Of a stretch of 64,000 nt of DNA, positions 1-11,107 are shown in pieces. A program made the position numbers and the translations under genes. Source of the DNA: Nelumbo lutea (lineage: Eukaryota > Streptophyta > Magnoliopsida > Proteales > Nelumbonaceae); NCBI GenBank assembly GCA_022828595.1, contig JAKGHH010000003.1:9610934-9674933 (forward strand), written 5' to 3'. The first letter of the stretch is position 1. Every line of letters begins with the position of its first letter. Below the pieces are notes generated by a model. The model was not told the DNA's origin, made no database searches, and saw only the letters and a program-made list of their open reading frames with translations.

Positions 1-117
1 AGGTTTACACATTAATTGTATGCTTACTCCCTATTAGATGGGTCTCCTTTCTTTTCTCCATTCTAACTATATCTTCAAAAAAAGTTAATATAGAGTACTT
101 GTTAGAATTTAGAAATT

Positions 118-530
118 ATAAAAGGCCATGTTTGTTTGCAGTGCAAATATGAACTGGATAAAAAGTTTGCACCTAATTCAAATTTACACCTATTTGTTTG
201 TAATTACGATATGTACTTCTAGGCGATACAAAATTTGTAGCTTTTGTTTCACTTGCACTATTGCATGCCAAAAGTTGTTATAAAAGGCTGTTTGTTTGCA
301 GTGCAAATATGAACCAGATGCAAATTTTACACTTAGTTCAATTTTACACCTATTTGTTTGCAATTATGATATGCTCATATGCACTTTTAAGCGATATACA
401 AAAGCTGTTTGTACCATTTATTCTGCCTATTTGCACTCCCCTGCATTTATAGGCGCAAATGAATTTGAATTGCAAACAAAGCAGTAAATTGCATATGCAA
501 GACTTAAACTGCATTATACACACTTGGCCT
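118..530. repeat. MITE-like element, internally duplicated
   Basis: Two diverged head-to-tail copies of one module begin near 122 and 287; both carry GTTTGTTTGCAGTGCAAATA followed by a 'CCTATTTGTTTG' block. The right side (about 430-530) contains the complement of the GCAAAT words and ends in 'TTGGCCTTTC', mirroring 'AAAGGCCATG' at the left edge. This looks like a small terminal-inverted-repeat element that has duplicated internally. Related words recur near 11.1-11.6, 42.2-42.4, 56.5-56.7 and 61.3 kb. Short ORFs here look incidental. Confidence 0.5.
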
Positions 531-851
531 TTCTCATGTCTTGTTGTGTTTTCAATGAAGTTTTTTTGGGGGCCCAAAACTGATCGAGTTGTACAGATTT
601 TCAATGAAGTCTCCGTTCTTCACTGTTCATGAAAGCCATCTAATCTAAATCTTGGTCCTAATTCCTCTACTATATGCATATATACATACAAGAGATCATC
701 GGACACATAATCTCTCCAGAAAATCAATGCCAGGCTGCACTCGATGGAAACAGATTCATGTTCATGAAAAAAGCAGCAGAAAATCCACTCTCTTATTATA
801 TATATTTGCATGAAGCAGGTTCTTGTCTTCTTGAGAATCTGAGATCAATCT
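531..851. other. 3' flank of the hemerythrin-like gene
   Basis: Non-coding stretch between the 118-530 repeat and the stop codon of the minus-strand gene. It should hold that gene's 3' UTR. I see no further gene. Confidence 0.4.
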
Positions 852-2246
852 TTATGTGGGTGCGTGGTCTTCCAGTGTGGACATCGAGCCAGCTTCGATT
901 CTACTGGCCAATGTACAAAGAATCGTGGCCACACGTCCCTTGTCTCTGCATCTCATTGTCATTTCCAGATACTGCATGGAGTCCCGAGGAAGGAGGCCTT
1001 GAATCAGAAACTGAAACAGATGAGAATGGGTCCCTTCCATCACCTCCATGCACTGCTCCACCATGCTTTGCTCCCACTCCTTGCTCAGCTCCACCGCCTC
1101 CAGAAACGGCAGCAGCTCTCTCTCTTCCTCCTCGAAGTGTTGCTTGCAATGCTCCTGATTCAAACCCAAATCATCAACAAACTCACACCACACCAGAAAA
1201 GCGTCACGTACACTACAATGCAGCGGTGACATGAGATCAGACAAATCCAGCTGAGAGGCAATAGAGCCCACAAATTATCAATCATGGAACCCTGGGTCCC
1301 GCGCTCACGGCGCACCCCCAACTTGATTGACGTACCTGTAGAGTTTTCAGTCTGGCGGAGAGATCGAACAGGGCTTCTTGGTAAGGAGCACTCCCTGCCT
1401 CGAGCACTCCAATTGACTTGATTTCTTCTTTGATGCCATTCATGATAGGCAAGTCCCTCGCGTGTTCCTCATTCGCGGCTTTACTCAACCCTGCACAGCG
1501 TTTGAACCATTCAACTGTAGCATTTCTACAAACAGAAGAAAGACGAAAAAACTTGGAAGACAACAATGGGCGTTTGGTCTAGTGGTATGATTCTCGCTTC
1601 GGGTGCGAGAGGTCGCGAGTTCGATTCTCGCAACGCCCCTTTGTGAAATTTTCTTTTATTTTTAGTTACCTCGATCAGCTTTCTCCAAGATGGGGAAGAT
1701 GATCCTCTCCTCCATCTGAGCGTGCTCCAGCATCACCTCCAGCAGCTGCGAGTAGCTCCTCCCGAACTTCCTGACCTCCATCCGAGGGCTCCCCATTGAT
1801 GGATCCACGGTCCTCCTAGCACCACGTGTAGCCATATCCTCTGCCCACCTTACCAGCCTCTGTAGGTGCCACGTCATGCTCTTGTGCTGCAGCGTCGTCG
1901 CCAATACAATCGCCGGATACCTCTCACGCTGCAAGGAGCAGACACGGTGAAGCAACGGAGGGTGAGGGAACTTAGCTTCGATATATTGGAGCAGAGTCTC
2001 GGCAGAACCCGATATAGTATCGGAACCGCATTGCAGGACGGGCTTGTCGGCGGCACCGAGAGTCGTGCTTTCGAATGGAATGAAGTGCAAAGAAACAGCC
2101 TTGTAGTGAAGCGCCACTCTGATATATGAGGTTACAGCGCCGGACGGCGAACCATACAGTTTGACGGGGGGAGAGCCTCTGCTGTAATAATTGAACGGTG
2201 CGATTTCCGCCGACGATTTCTTAGGTTTTCTAAAACAATTTCCCAT
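852..2246 (-). CDS. Thioredoxin/GST-N plus hemerythrin HHE-domain protein, 3 exons
   Basis: Minus-strand gene with exons 2246-1670, 1490-1336 and 1154-852 (577+155+303 nt, 344 residues), all introns GT..AG and phases matching. Residues about 28-100 ([19 protein letters not shown], later [10 protein letters not shown]) resemble a GST N-terminal/thioredoxin-like fold. Residues about 105-265 resemble a hemerythrin HHE four-helix domain, with H175-x-x-x-E179 in '[13 protein letters not shown]' and H250-x-x-x-E254 in '[13 protein letters not shown]', likely iron ligands. The start [10 protein letters not shown] has Gly2 and Cys4, so N-myristoylation plus palmitoylation and membrane attachment are plausible. 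The GTG-initiated extension just upstream is not used; the ATG at 2246 fits. Plant proteins joining these two domains are known, but the biochemical role is unproven; iron or oxygen sensing or redox is inference. The first intron contains a tRNA gene on the other strand. Confidence 0.85.
1568..1639 (+). tRNA. tRNA-Pro (anticodon CGG)
   Basis: A 72-nt cloverleaf. The acceptor stem GGGCGTT pairs with AACGCCC, with C as discriminator. The D arm runs from GTCT, the anticodon stem is CTCGC/GCGAG around loop TTCGGGT with anticodon CGG at 1600-1602, and the T arm is GCGAG-TTCGATT-CTCGC. The A box (TGGTCTAGTGG) and B box (GAGTTCGATTC) are present. A CAACAA motif at 1561-1566 matches the CAA start context of plant tRNA genes, and T-runs at 1649-1663 would terminate Pol III. 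No CCA is encoded and there is no tRNA intron. The gene lies wholly inside the 179-nt first intron (1491-1669) of the minus-strand hemerythrin-like gene, in antisense orientation. Confidence 0.96.
1649..1663 (+). terminator. Pol III terminator of tRNA-Pro
   Basis: T4, T4 and T5 runs lie 10-24 nt past the tRNA 3' end, the usual Pol III stop. The last run overlaps the intron's 5' splice region on the minus strand. Confidence 0.7.
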
Positions 2247-2713
2247 CACCTAGATCAGAAAACGAATACCCGAAAGAGAGTAAGAGACCTCGGGATGCAG
2301 AGCTTCAAATTCAAAGTTTAAACTGCAAAACCTGCAACCTGCAACGCAGAAAAGATCCTTAAAGAATTGCGGAAGTAGCGTGGCGCCAAACGAAAAGCAC
2401 AAAACCAGAAAAAAGATTTGATACGATCAAGAAGCAATCACATCAAAACAACGATTAAGGGAACAACAAACAGAAGTTAGGGTTGATAAATCTTCCCAAT
2501 ACCGAACAAGGAGTGTCTACGAAGAAACGGATACCAGAGCACGAAGAACCAAGAAAACATAAAGCTTATGCTTTGCTTGTAAGACTTTCTAACGAACTTT
2601 ATAAAGCTCAGAAAAGAGCTTAGAGAAAGAGAGTGTCGCGAGTGATGGAAAACCTACAGAGCTCAAAGAAAATTTGCAGAGATTTACGAAATTCTTGCAA
2701 CAGGAAGATTCCA

Positions 2714-2720
2714 TTTTATA
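2714..2720 (-). promoter_or_regulatory. TATA box of the hemerythrin-like gene
   Basis: On the minus strand the sequence reads GGAGGTATAAAATGG, a good TATAAAA match, about 470 nt upstream of the ATG at 2246. It implies a 5' UTR of roughly 440 nt if unspliced, possibly with a UTR intron. Upstream is a GC-rich patch (about 2735-2765). Confidence 0.5.
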
Positions 2721-2789
2721 CCTCCTCCGACGCTCCTGGACGCGGGTCGGTTCTCCGGCTGGTGGCGCTGTTTGGTTCACTTTAGTAAC

Positions 2790-4200
2790 TCCATTGTCGA
2801 GTCAAATCCTCGTTAATGCCACTAATGAGACATTGTATTACAAAAGTGCCACTGCACTAATATGGAAGGATAGCATTCGAGCAAGAACCACAGAACAGAG
2901 AAGTCGGAGGGCATTTAGGTCACTAAAATTCATATTTTGCTTTTTTTTTTGAAAAATCAATTTATGGCAATTTTAGACAATTAAGCGGGCATTAAAAGGT
3001 GTGTAATTTCAATTTGGGTGCATACGTTGTACGGTTTTAGATTGTGGGCTTTGAGTTTTGCAACGGTAAACTACTTTCAAATTTTAATAAGAAAATTATC
3101 AGGTTGCTTTCACCAGAAAAAGAACGTCAGATTGGTAGCCGTTGAAACTAGAGATGATTTTAGTCAAAAAAAAAAAAAAAGAGAGAGAGAGAGGAGACTG
3201 GGAAGTGGGGACTGGGGAGGGAGTAATGATCCGTGGGCCGGGCCAGTATGGGCTTTGTCGGTGTAGGAATTCCAGATCTAGGAAGTGGAATTGGTTTGGT
3301 CTCACATAAAGCTGATGCTCCCCTGGAAGGTGGAGAGTTTAGGCTTTAGAGTTGATTCAATTTGGCTAGTTATCTCAATTTCTCTTTTATATTTTTGATA
3401 AATCAGAAAATTAAATTAACCCAGTAAATAAAAGAATACTCATAAAAAAAAAAAAAAAGAGGAGGAGAACCAACCCAACACCTTTGACCTATCCTCCTCA
3501 AAAGATTTGGCTTATTGGGCTTGGGCCATCAAACGACTTAGATGGCCCAGCCTATTGCACGACTTAGATAACTAAACAAACCCATAATAACCCTTAAAAG
3601 GGTTAATCAAACCACCATCACAAAAGAAAGAAACACTATTATTAAGAAGCAAAGCAAATTAGGATTTTGCTCAGAAGCATTCACAGAGAATACACAACCA
3701 GTAGAAGAAAAGCAAGAATTCATATAATCAGAAAGAGTTAATTCTCCCTAACACTCTGTCCAAGCTCCAATGAACCCCTATAAACACAAGAACATTCCTA
3801 AATAACCAAATATTGTATAAAATAATCATCGTAGTCCAACATAGAAACAACTTTCTATCACTCTTACCACTAAAACTTTGGACATTATCAAACAACAAAG
3901 CCTCAATAGAAGAAATTCTACAATTATGAAAGTTGCAACCCCAGAGGCGACCCAAATCAGATAGCCCTGGAAAAACTGCAAGCAAAAAAAAAAAAAAAAA
4001 AAAAGGATAACATCCTCATTACCAGAGCTACATTACACACAAAGTGATAGAAGCACATAGAACTCCGGAAGCAAAAATAGAAGAAACTGTTACAAAATTC
4101 CTTATAATTCTTCACAAGAGAAAGGGCCCATTTGGTTTCCAGCCCCCCTAGGGAATGGGATTCCCATTCCAAAGTCTGTCAAGTAAAGAACTCATGACAA
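2790..4200. other. Intergenic, no gene seen
   Basis: Contains A-runs (3166-3180, 3445-3460, 3980-4003) and a short GA repeat (3179-3195). Short ORFs have low-complexity composition. No recognised domain. Confidence 0.4.
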
Positions 4201-4465
4201 AAAGCCCTCCAAATCCTAATATTAATAAAATAATAAAATATCATTAAATTAATAATATGAAAATAATATTAATAATAAAAGAATAAAAATATTAATAAAT
4301 TAATAATAACAAACAAATATATTAACTATTAAATATAATAATAAAGTATACGTAAAATATTAATACAATATAATTAAAGTAATAATAAAATAACAATAAT
4401 AAAAATTTAATAGTTAAATAATAAAATATTATGAAAGTAATAATGAGATAATACCAAATTAAATT
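4201..4465. repeat. AT-only low-complexity island (TAA-rich)
   Basis: About 265 bp almost without G or C, dominated by loose AATAAT/TTAATAA units. It is a degenerate trinucleotide-type repeat and no coding capacity is visible. Confidence 0.7.
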
Positions 4466-5418
4466 AGCTTACTAGTCTACCTTTAAGGGTGTTCTGTAGA
4501 TGGTCCTCTCATACATGATCAAACCATTCTAGTCTACCTTCCCTCGTTTTATAAATGAGGCTCCTTCAAATATCTTCATTTCTGACATTGTCCTCTCTCT
4601 GGTTTTCCCATTCATCCATCTCAACGTTTGTGCTTCATCCATACTCATATTTTGGACATATCGATTTTTAACTACTCAATATTTTCTTCCATACAATATA
4701 ATGGGCCTCAATATATATATAATGTGTTTAATCTAATTAGTGTCATGCTCTTATGGTTTAGCACATTAGCCCTGGTTGTTTTACACCAAATTGTCTGGGC
4801 CTTAGCTAGCTCAACTAGAGGGCTTTTGGAAGAAAAACGATGTTTGCCTTTCCCATACTAGCCATTGTAACGTTGAAGAGAGGGGAGGGGGAGTATCAAC
4901 TGGTCCAATTGGTTCTATAGTTTGACCTAAGATTCCTATTTTCCACTTCCAATAACCACCAGATCATTCTTTGGTGATGCCTTTATGGTCAATGAAAGAT
5001 GATAGGAATCCATAAGCAAGTTGGTTGGATCCAAAATCTAGACAAACCCTTGTTGGGAATGGGGATTTTGGCCAAATTGAAGAATTTCAAGTACATTGGG
5101 TCTGGTTTGGGCTTGGGCCCATTCAAAATAAATTCCATTTCAAAGATGATGTATTTGGTTCTTCCCTCAACTTCCCTCAACTTCTATTTCCTCTCTTATT
5201 TTCCATCAAACCATACACAGCCGCGGGTGATGCTACTCAAGAACAAAGTAGTGTCAATGGGTACCCAGATATGTGAACTACCCGACCCACTGATTAGTAA
5301 AATTTGGGCCAACAATTTGGATATTTTGGTCCAATTTATTGGCCTAGTCCATATTCTAACCCAGAGCTAATTAATGTGGGTCTAGTCTGGCATCCTGATT
5401 GATTGCACTCAAATAAGA

Positions 5419-5450
5419 GGGGGGAGGGGGGAGGGGAGGGGGGGAGGGGG
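5419..5450 (+). repeat. G-run tract with quadruplex potential
   Basis: Five runs of 4-7 G separated by single A residues in 32 nt. Four or more closely spaced G-runs is the pattern of an intramolecular G-quadruplex. No nearby gene is obvious. Confidence 0.7.
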
Positions 5451-5586
5451 CCAATGATAATTGGACTTTAAGAAATAAGAGATAAGAGAAAATGAACACT
5501 TAATTTTGTCTTAAATCTAAGAGATTCCTTTTAATGCCCTATTCACTTTTTGGATGGTTACTTACCCAGGTAAATGTAGGGTAAGT

Positions 5587-5801
5587 TTTTCCTGGGAAAC
5601 ACTTACCTAGGTAAGCACATTTATCAATGTTATTTAATTTCTCATGTAAATAAAGTAATGACCATTTTAGCCAAAAAATCCATTATTAAAAGGGATATTT
5701 TTGTCACATTCAAGTGTTGGCAATTTCCCCTTAAGTGGAAAAATTATTTACCCACCTATGAGATAGGTATCACTTACCCGAGTAACAGGTACCCAGGAAA
5801 A
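5587..5801. mobile_element. Small inverted-repeat element (MITE-like)
   Basis: The left end reads TTTTCCTGGGAAACACTTAC, and the complement of the right end reads TTTTCCTGGGTACCTGTTAC followed by a GGTAAG-like block. Arms are about 30 nt, the element about 215 bp. No coding capacity. Target duplication not certain. Confidence 0.45.
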
Positions 5802-7270
5802 TAAATTCTCCCTAATCCCCACATAAATCTGAAAAAATAACATAGGATTCTTGGGCAATGGGAACCAAAATCCCATTGACCAACTTTCTCCTTCTAGGGA
5901 TAGGAAACCTATACAAGATTTGTAAAAATTTCCTTACATTTCTCTTCCTTTTTCCTATTTTTTCCTTCAAATCAAATAGAACCTAAGATATAAGAGTTAA
6001 GAGGAAACAAAAATAGGCTACCTCAAAACATATTTGATGAATTGAAAAACTGTCACTATACTCCCGCAGAAATCCAGTTGAAATAGGAAGTACTCCAAAA
6101 TTCCAAATAGCTTCTCAGGATCTCAACCACCACAACTGAATTATGAATTATCGTACCTCGCTTTCAGCACTGAAGCCCTAAATATTGAACAGGTGTCACT
6201 GTGTGATTTGTGTTGTACTGTGTATAGCAAGTACGGTGCGGTGCTTGTGCCCTTGTGTAGCAAAATCTGTTTTATGTTATTAAATTATATATATTTGTAT
6301 CGTTGAAGGTGTTCATCTGTATGTTTTCTAAGCAACAATGTCATAAAAAATATTAGTTTGTTTACTATAATAATTTTATTTGTTGTCTGCTCACTGTATA
6401 TCAACAAATCTGAGACAAATGTTGACTTCAAATTAAGTCCAGATGTTGCATCATTTACCCTCTTTTCATGTGGCTAGACCATCTCGAGCACCAAAGCACT
6501 GTTACATGAGGAAAGACCAAACTTGACGCTGCACTTGGGAGTTCGGAGACTTTACAAAGGATTTCATTCCCTCTACATCTGCATAGTAATGGGTGCCAAC
6601 TACCACACATCTAGAGATGGCTTGGCTCTCGAACTCAGACGTTGACATCAAATTCATGGAATTCTGCTATTCTGTTGAGCAGCTTGAGCTTGACTCTTTA
6701 GGGACCATCCATGATAAGGCACTCGACTCAAGAAATGAGGAGGCAAAACTGATGGGAGAAGCGATCCCCAAATCCGGCTAAGAGGGTGTGGTGTGTCTCA
6801 GTGTCTACATATACGTATAGCTATGGGAATAAAACAAACACCTGGCGGGCAAGTTGGACCAAGTATAGGCAGTAGGCAAGAGGGCTGAGACCAGCCTACT
6901 CATATGTGGTCCAGTTTTAAGTGGATTCAGGATTCTCTTAACACTAAGTGGAATCAGTTTTATGTGGTCCAGTTTTAAGTGAAATAAAGCGTAGGGAAAG
7001 GAAAAAGAAGGGACCTTGTATAGCTTTCCTTCCTTTTTTCTAGTGGTCCAGTCAAGTAATGAGGCTGAGGCTGATCCAAATGGGCAGGTATCTGCTACCA
7101 ACCCTAGCCTAATAAGCCACAGCAACCTCACATTGAGAACATTTCCCTTAAGAGATATTCTTGATGTACGGTTCAAATGACGGGTTGAGACGTTGTCATC
7201 AACACTGTGTATTGGTAGCTGATCCAAACTCACTTGAGGGGTAGTTGCACCTGAGGCAACCAAAATTGTT
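5802..7270. other. Intergenic, no gene recognised
   Basis: ORFs of 62 and 152 codons exist (6593-6781 plus, 6805-7263 minus), but neither shows a recognisable domain and the longer one has no coding-like context. A 'GTGGTCCAGTTTTAAGTG' block is repeated at about 6905 and 6963. Confidence 0.35.
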
Positions 7271-7712
7271 CAGTGCTTATATCATATGCAAAACTCTTGA
7301 GAGGTGGAAATGTGTAGGCATGTGCCAATGGCCCAATGTTATTGATGAATCAATTTTTGTACTAAGTACCTCGTCATTTGGTTTGCTTCCAAATGGTCGA
7401 TGACTTCGAGGCCGAAGTAGGGAATGTTGTTGGGTGAGGACCTGGATGTCGAGCTGACCAGGCTGAGTTGGGAGTGGACTAGGTGTCAAGCTGACCAGGC
7501 CAAGCTGGGGGCAGGCTAGGTGTCGAGTTGACTGGTGGCGAGCTGGATTGATTGTTGAATTTCATAATTCTTTAGAGACCTGCAAGGAATCAATGTCAGA
7601 GGACCCGAGGTGGCTAACCTGACGAGGTCGCTCCGATGCTTAAGTCAATACTCTCATAGTAGAATGCGAGCTAAAAAATCATAAAGTATGAGAGCTAGAA
7701 TATGCTTACTTG

Positions 7713-7724
7713 CCCCCCCCCCCC
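7713..7724 (+). repeat. C12 homopolymer in the LTR relic
   Basis: Uninterrupted run of 12 C. It lies next to the TATA-like box of the first LTR-like segment. Confidence 0.6.
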
Positions 7725-8084
7725 ATGTCATTGGGGTTGGTGCCTTTATATAGGCATTGTTTGGCGTGGGCTTTACGCACCACATCCGAGATTTTCGCGA
7801 AGTCATCTAAGTGGTTCGAGATTCCCGAAGACAACCGCCATGCACGTTGACCACCCTCTAGAACGTTCGATACGTGGGCCAACTTTCAATGATCGTGGGA
7901 GTGTTGGGATATGCATGTCGAATTTGTCAGTGAGCACGTCTCGCAGGTCACCACCTGGACCTCAGTCAGGCTGACATGCCCTCGAGAGAGGTCGCTCCTT
8001 GCGTCAAGGTCACTTCGGCTAGTGACGAGGTGCTTCTAGCCGACCTGAGTTGTGGTCGAGGTCGCTAGTTCGGCATAAAGGTCG

Positions 8085-8175
8085 GTTGCTAGGTTGGCTT
8101 CGGTGCCAGGTCGCTAGGTTGGCGCCTGTGCTAGGTTGCCAGTTCGGCGCCTGTGCCAGGTCGCCAGGTCGGGAC
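8085..8175. repeat. About 25-bp tandem repeat in the LTR relic
   Basis: Three to four imperfect units of the form GGTCGCTAGGTTGGCGCC-TGTGCTA in a row. GC-rich compared with its surroundings. Confidence 0.6.
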
Positions 8176-8777
8176 ACCATCATCTTGGCTAAGTTGTTGC
8201 CTAAGTGGTTCCGGGTGTCACCTAGTTGTTCTGAGATGCCATGTGTCACGATGTCATTGGAGGGCCAAATCCCCCTCATCAATTACCCCCACTCCCGAGT
8301 TGAAAGTAACTCGGCGGAGGGAGTATATTGCTCCTTTTGGCCTTGAATGACTAATTCGATGAGCTTGTAAGCGTCGATCCAATTTGCTTCTCAAATCGGA
8401 GGAGTCCAAGTGTTTGCAGTCTTGTGCAGGACCTCGCCATCTTTACTTTTGGGGCCTAAGAGCGAATTCATCTACTCGAGGAGAAGTGGAGCAAGTACCC
8501 CGAGGACATCTACCTTATTAGGGATGTGACCATCAAGAGGTTCTGTGATCCGGCTAATTACCTTAAGAGTGAAGCTCCTCATGCCGTTCTTAAGAGGGGG
8601 TTCTGTGTGATTGCTCTATCAGGTCGCTCCACCTAGGTATACTTCGACGTAATGTCCTTTAAACTGGTCCCACCTATGAAAAATCAAGTTTGCATCCATC
8701 ATGGTGTTGAGAGCGAACTAGTCTTTCCTTTGTTTTTTCGTGTTGAATGCGAAATTTTTTATGTTTCGTCCACGCAA

Positions 8778-9066
8778 AAGAGGCGACTGGGTCTCACATG
8801 GTGCTGAGGTCTTTTGTCAGCTCGGTAGCTAAGGCCCCTAGGCTTTGGGAGCAACTCGCAATCCACTCTCCTTACCCTTGATTTTGCCCATGATGAAGAG
8901 GCAACTGGGTCTTATGTGGTGTTGAGGTCTTTTATTAGTTCGGCACTTTAGCCTTTAGGCTCTGGGAGCGACTCGCAATCCACTCTCCTTACCCTTGGTT
9001 TTGCCCATGCTGAAGAGGTGACTGAGTCTTATGTGGTGCCGAGGTCTTTTATTAGTTCAACACTTT
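8778..9066. repeat. About 118-bp tandem repeat, 2.4 copies
   Basis: Units start at 8778, 8896 and 9013 with AAGAGGCGACTGGGTCT or close variants. The first two run through GGGAGCGACTCGCAATCC and CTCTCCTTACCC, and the third is cut short. It lies inside the LTR retrotransposon relic. Confidence 0.8.
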
Positions 9067-9394
9067 GGAGTTACAACTGCGCTGCATCAGCCTTGTTAGT
9101 GACGCCAGTCACCCATTCCTACAAAAAGCTACAAGGAGATTGACCTATGGGGGCAACACTACTGACTTTAGGTCACCAGCTCGCGTGTGAGCCCTCGAAG
9201 GCTCGACTGGCAACGGCGTCCATGCAATCCGTTGGCTATCAAATCCTACGGAAGCCACGAAGAGCTCATCTTGTAAAGGGTACCTCGCGAAGAGGATTAA
9301 TGAGGCTTCGTCCGAGTTGAAATAAAGTCGGCAGAGCTGCTTAGTCTGTTGGCCACTTCCTGCTTAGTCTTTGAGTTCATAAAAAATGAAAGTT

Positions 9395-9490
9395 AGAAAG
9401 TGAGAGCTTTAGTTTCTAAAAGGTGAGAACTTAGCTTTCTAGAAGAAGAGGACTTAGCCTTTCGAAAGATGAGAACTTAGCTTTTTGTAG
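9395..9490. repeat. About 30-bp tandem repeat next to the primer-site-like junction
   Basis: Three to four imperfect units of 'GAGAACTTAGCTTTCTAG' type. On the minus strand this directly follows the putative LTR/primer-binding junction, so it would be in the leader of the element. Confidence 0.55.
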
Positions 9491-10200
9491 CGTTTCCCAC
9501 AGACGACGCCAATTGATGAAGCGCGATCTGGCTACTCCTAGTTAGAGGTGATCTGGCTTCTAGACGGATGACGGACTGAACCTGCAAGGATATCAGAGAA
9601 CCCGGGGATGGTAACCCGGCGAGGTTGCTCCGATGCTTAAGTTAGTAAGCTAGTAGCGAGCTAAAGTAGCGAGCTAAAATTGCTTGAAAATGAGAGAGCT
9701 TGAGAGCAGGAAATCACGCATACCTTTCATCCTTGGGGGGTGGAGCCTTTATATAATGGAGTCCTTGCGGGTTTCGCGAAGTGGTTCCGGGATCCTCGTC
9801 ACAATGAGGTCTGTTTCCGCGTTAATTAGGGATAACGCTGCCAACTGATAAGGTTCACCACTTCTGCCCGAATCGGACGGGGGAGGTAATGCTAGCTGTT
9901 ACGGGGCGTGATCCCATGAGGCGCGGAATCTGGTGGCGAGATCTTTGGGGTTGCCATGCAGTGGTCAGTCAGTATTACCCGAGCTAGTACTCTTTAGATC
10001 CGACCTGGTATGAATGCCGAAGTGCCTTGGGACTAAGATGGTCCTGATGCGACCTTGCACCGAGGTAAACTCGTCCCGAGGTGGACTCGTCCTGAGTTGA
10101 TTTATAACTTGATCCGTTGTAGACTTAGTGCGTCAGACTAACTATCATCTTACTAGCTAGGTCATGTCCACGTGTCCCCCTATTACTAGGTTGGGCCAAA

Positions 10201-11107
10201 TCACTCTATATTAATGTGGAGATATGAGGTGCGCTCTCTGAAGAATAAATCCAAATTCTAATGTTATATGCAATATTCATTGGAGAATGGCTGTTTGGGA
10301 TGATACGCTATCTTATTCACTCCCTTATTTGTCTTTTTTGCTAAAAGAATTTTGATTTCAAGTATTTCACGTTGATTTAAAGTGTCTCTATTACTTCTTA
10401 TTTTAGAATCTAGGAGATACACGTGGAGCAATAAGAATTGGGATCTGAAGAAATCCGGTCTCGGGCAATAAATGATCACGGGTGCTCTTTAGAATTTGGG
10501 CTTAGTTAGGTGGAACGGAAAGGTTAGTTTGTGACCCATCTATAGTTCACCATTTGTCCTCTATTTAGAGGACCGGGACATGAGTCCGACTCACCTGTCA
10601 ACTAAACATGTTCCAACATCCTTCTAACATCGCTTGATACCGCACATCTCATATATGAGACCAAATCAACCCCCATAATGTCCACAGTACATCCCTTTGG
10701 AACATCTCCCATGATATATGTGATTGGATCCCAATTTTTGTAATGACTCCCAATTTCATGGTGAATATATGATGTTGGATCATATTGGAAGGATGCTTTG
10801 ATGTTGGAACATGTTTTGCTGACCGGAGATCCCAATTCCTGCGACATGGGACCAGCCATTAAATAAGTTTTATATGGGGAATTAAGCGGCAAGGTTCAAA
10901 GTATCGACATATATATTGGCATTGTATCATGTATATGCATATATTATGTTGGAGGATTTTGATAACTTCAAATGTTTTATTTATTTATTTTTTTTGAAGC
11001 CCAAAGACAATTTGGATTTATCCTTTCAACAAGGTTACATCATAGCTATGATCAATGATCTTACTAAGGGTGGACAATCAGACCAAGTCATTGAACGATT
11101 TTGCGTT
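10201..11107. other. Intergenic, no gene recognised
   Basis: A 96-codon minus ORF (10602-10892) shows no domain I recognise and has internally repetitive wording (Met-Gly and Tyr-Ile-rich). It is not called as a gene. Confidence 0.3.

Larger units (their letters stand above)
7270..10200 (-). mobile_element. Decayed LTR retrotransposon region, minus orientation
   Basis: Two related LTR-like segments lie about 2 kb apart (about 7575-7800 and 9580-9790). Both contain CCTGCAAGGA, CTCCGATGCTTAAGT and, on the minus strand, a TATATAAA promoter-like box (about 7746-7753 and 9748-9755). At 9491-9514 the minus strand reads TTGGCGTCGTCTGTGGGAAA next to an LTR edge ending in CA, which resembles the primer-binding-site junction of plant Ty3/gypsy elements. 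The two LTR-like segments differ too much to be a recent pair, so this may be a composite of two elements. No gag or pol ORF survives. Confidence 0.55.

Noticed and set aside
674..1234. 186-codon plus-strand ORF overlapping the hemerythrin-like gene
   Set aside because: Antisense shadow of exon 3 and its flank; Pro/Ser/Thr-rich wording mirrors the true exon's codons.
6805..7263. 152-codon minus-strand ORF
   Set aside because: No recognisable domain, no conserved motif and no intron structure; isolated next to the LTR relic.
10602..10892. 96-codon minus-strand ORF as a gene
   Set aside because: No domain, repetitive wording, no splice or promoter context; length is unremarkable for this composition.
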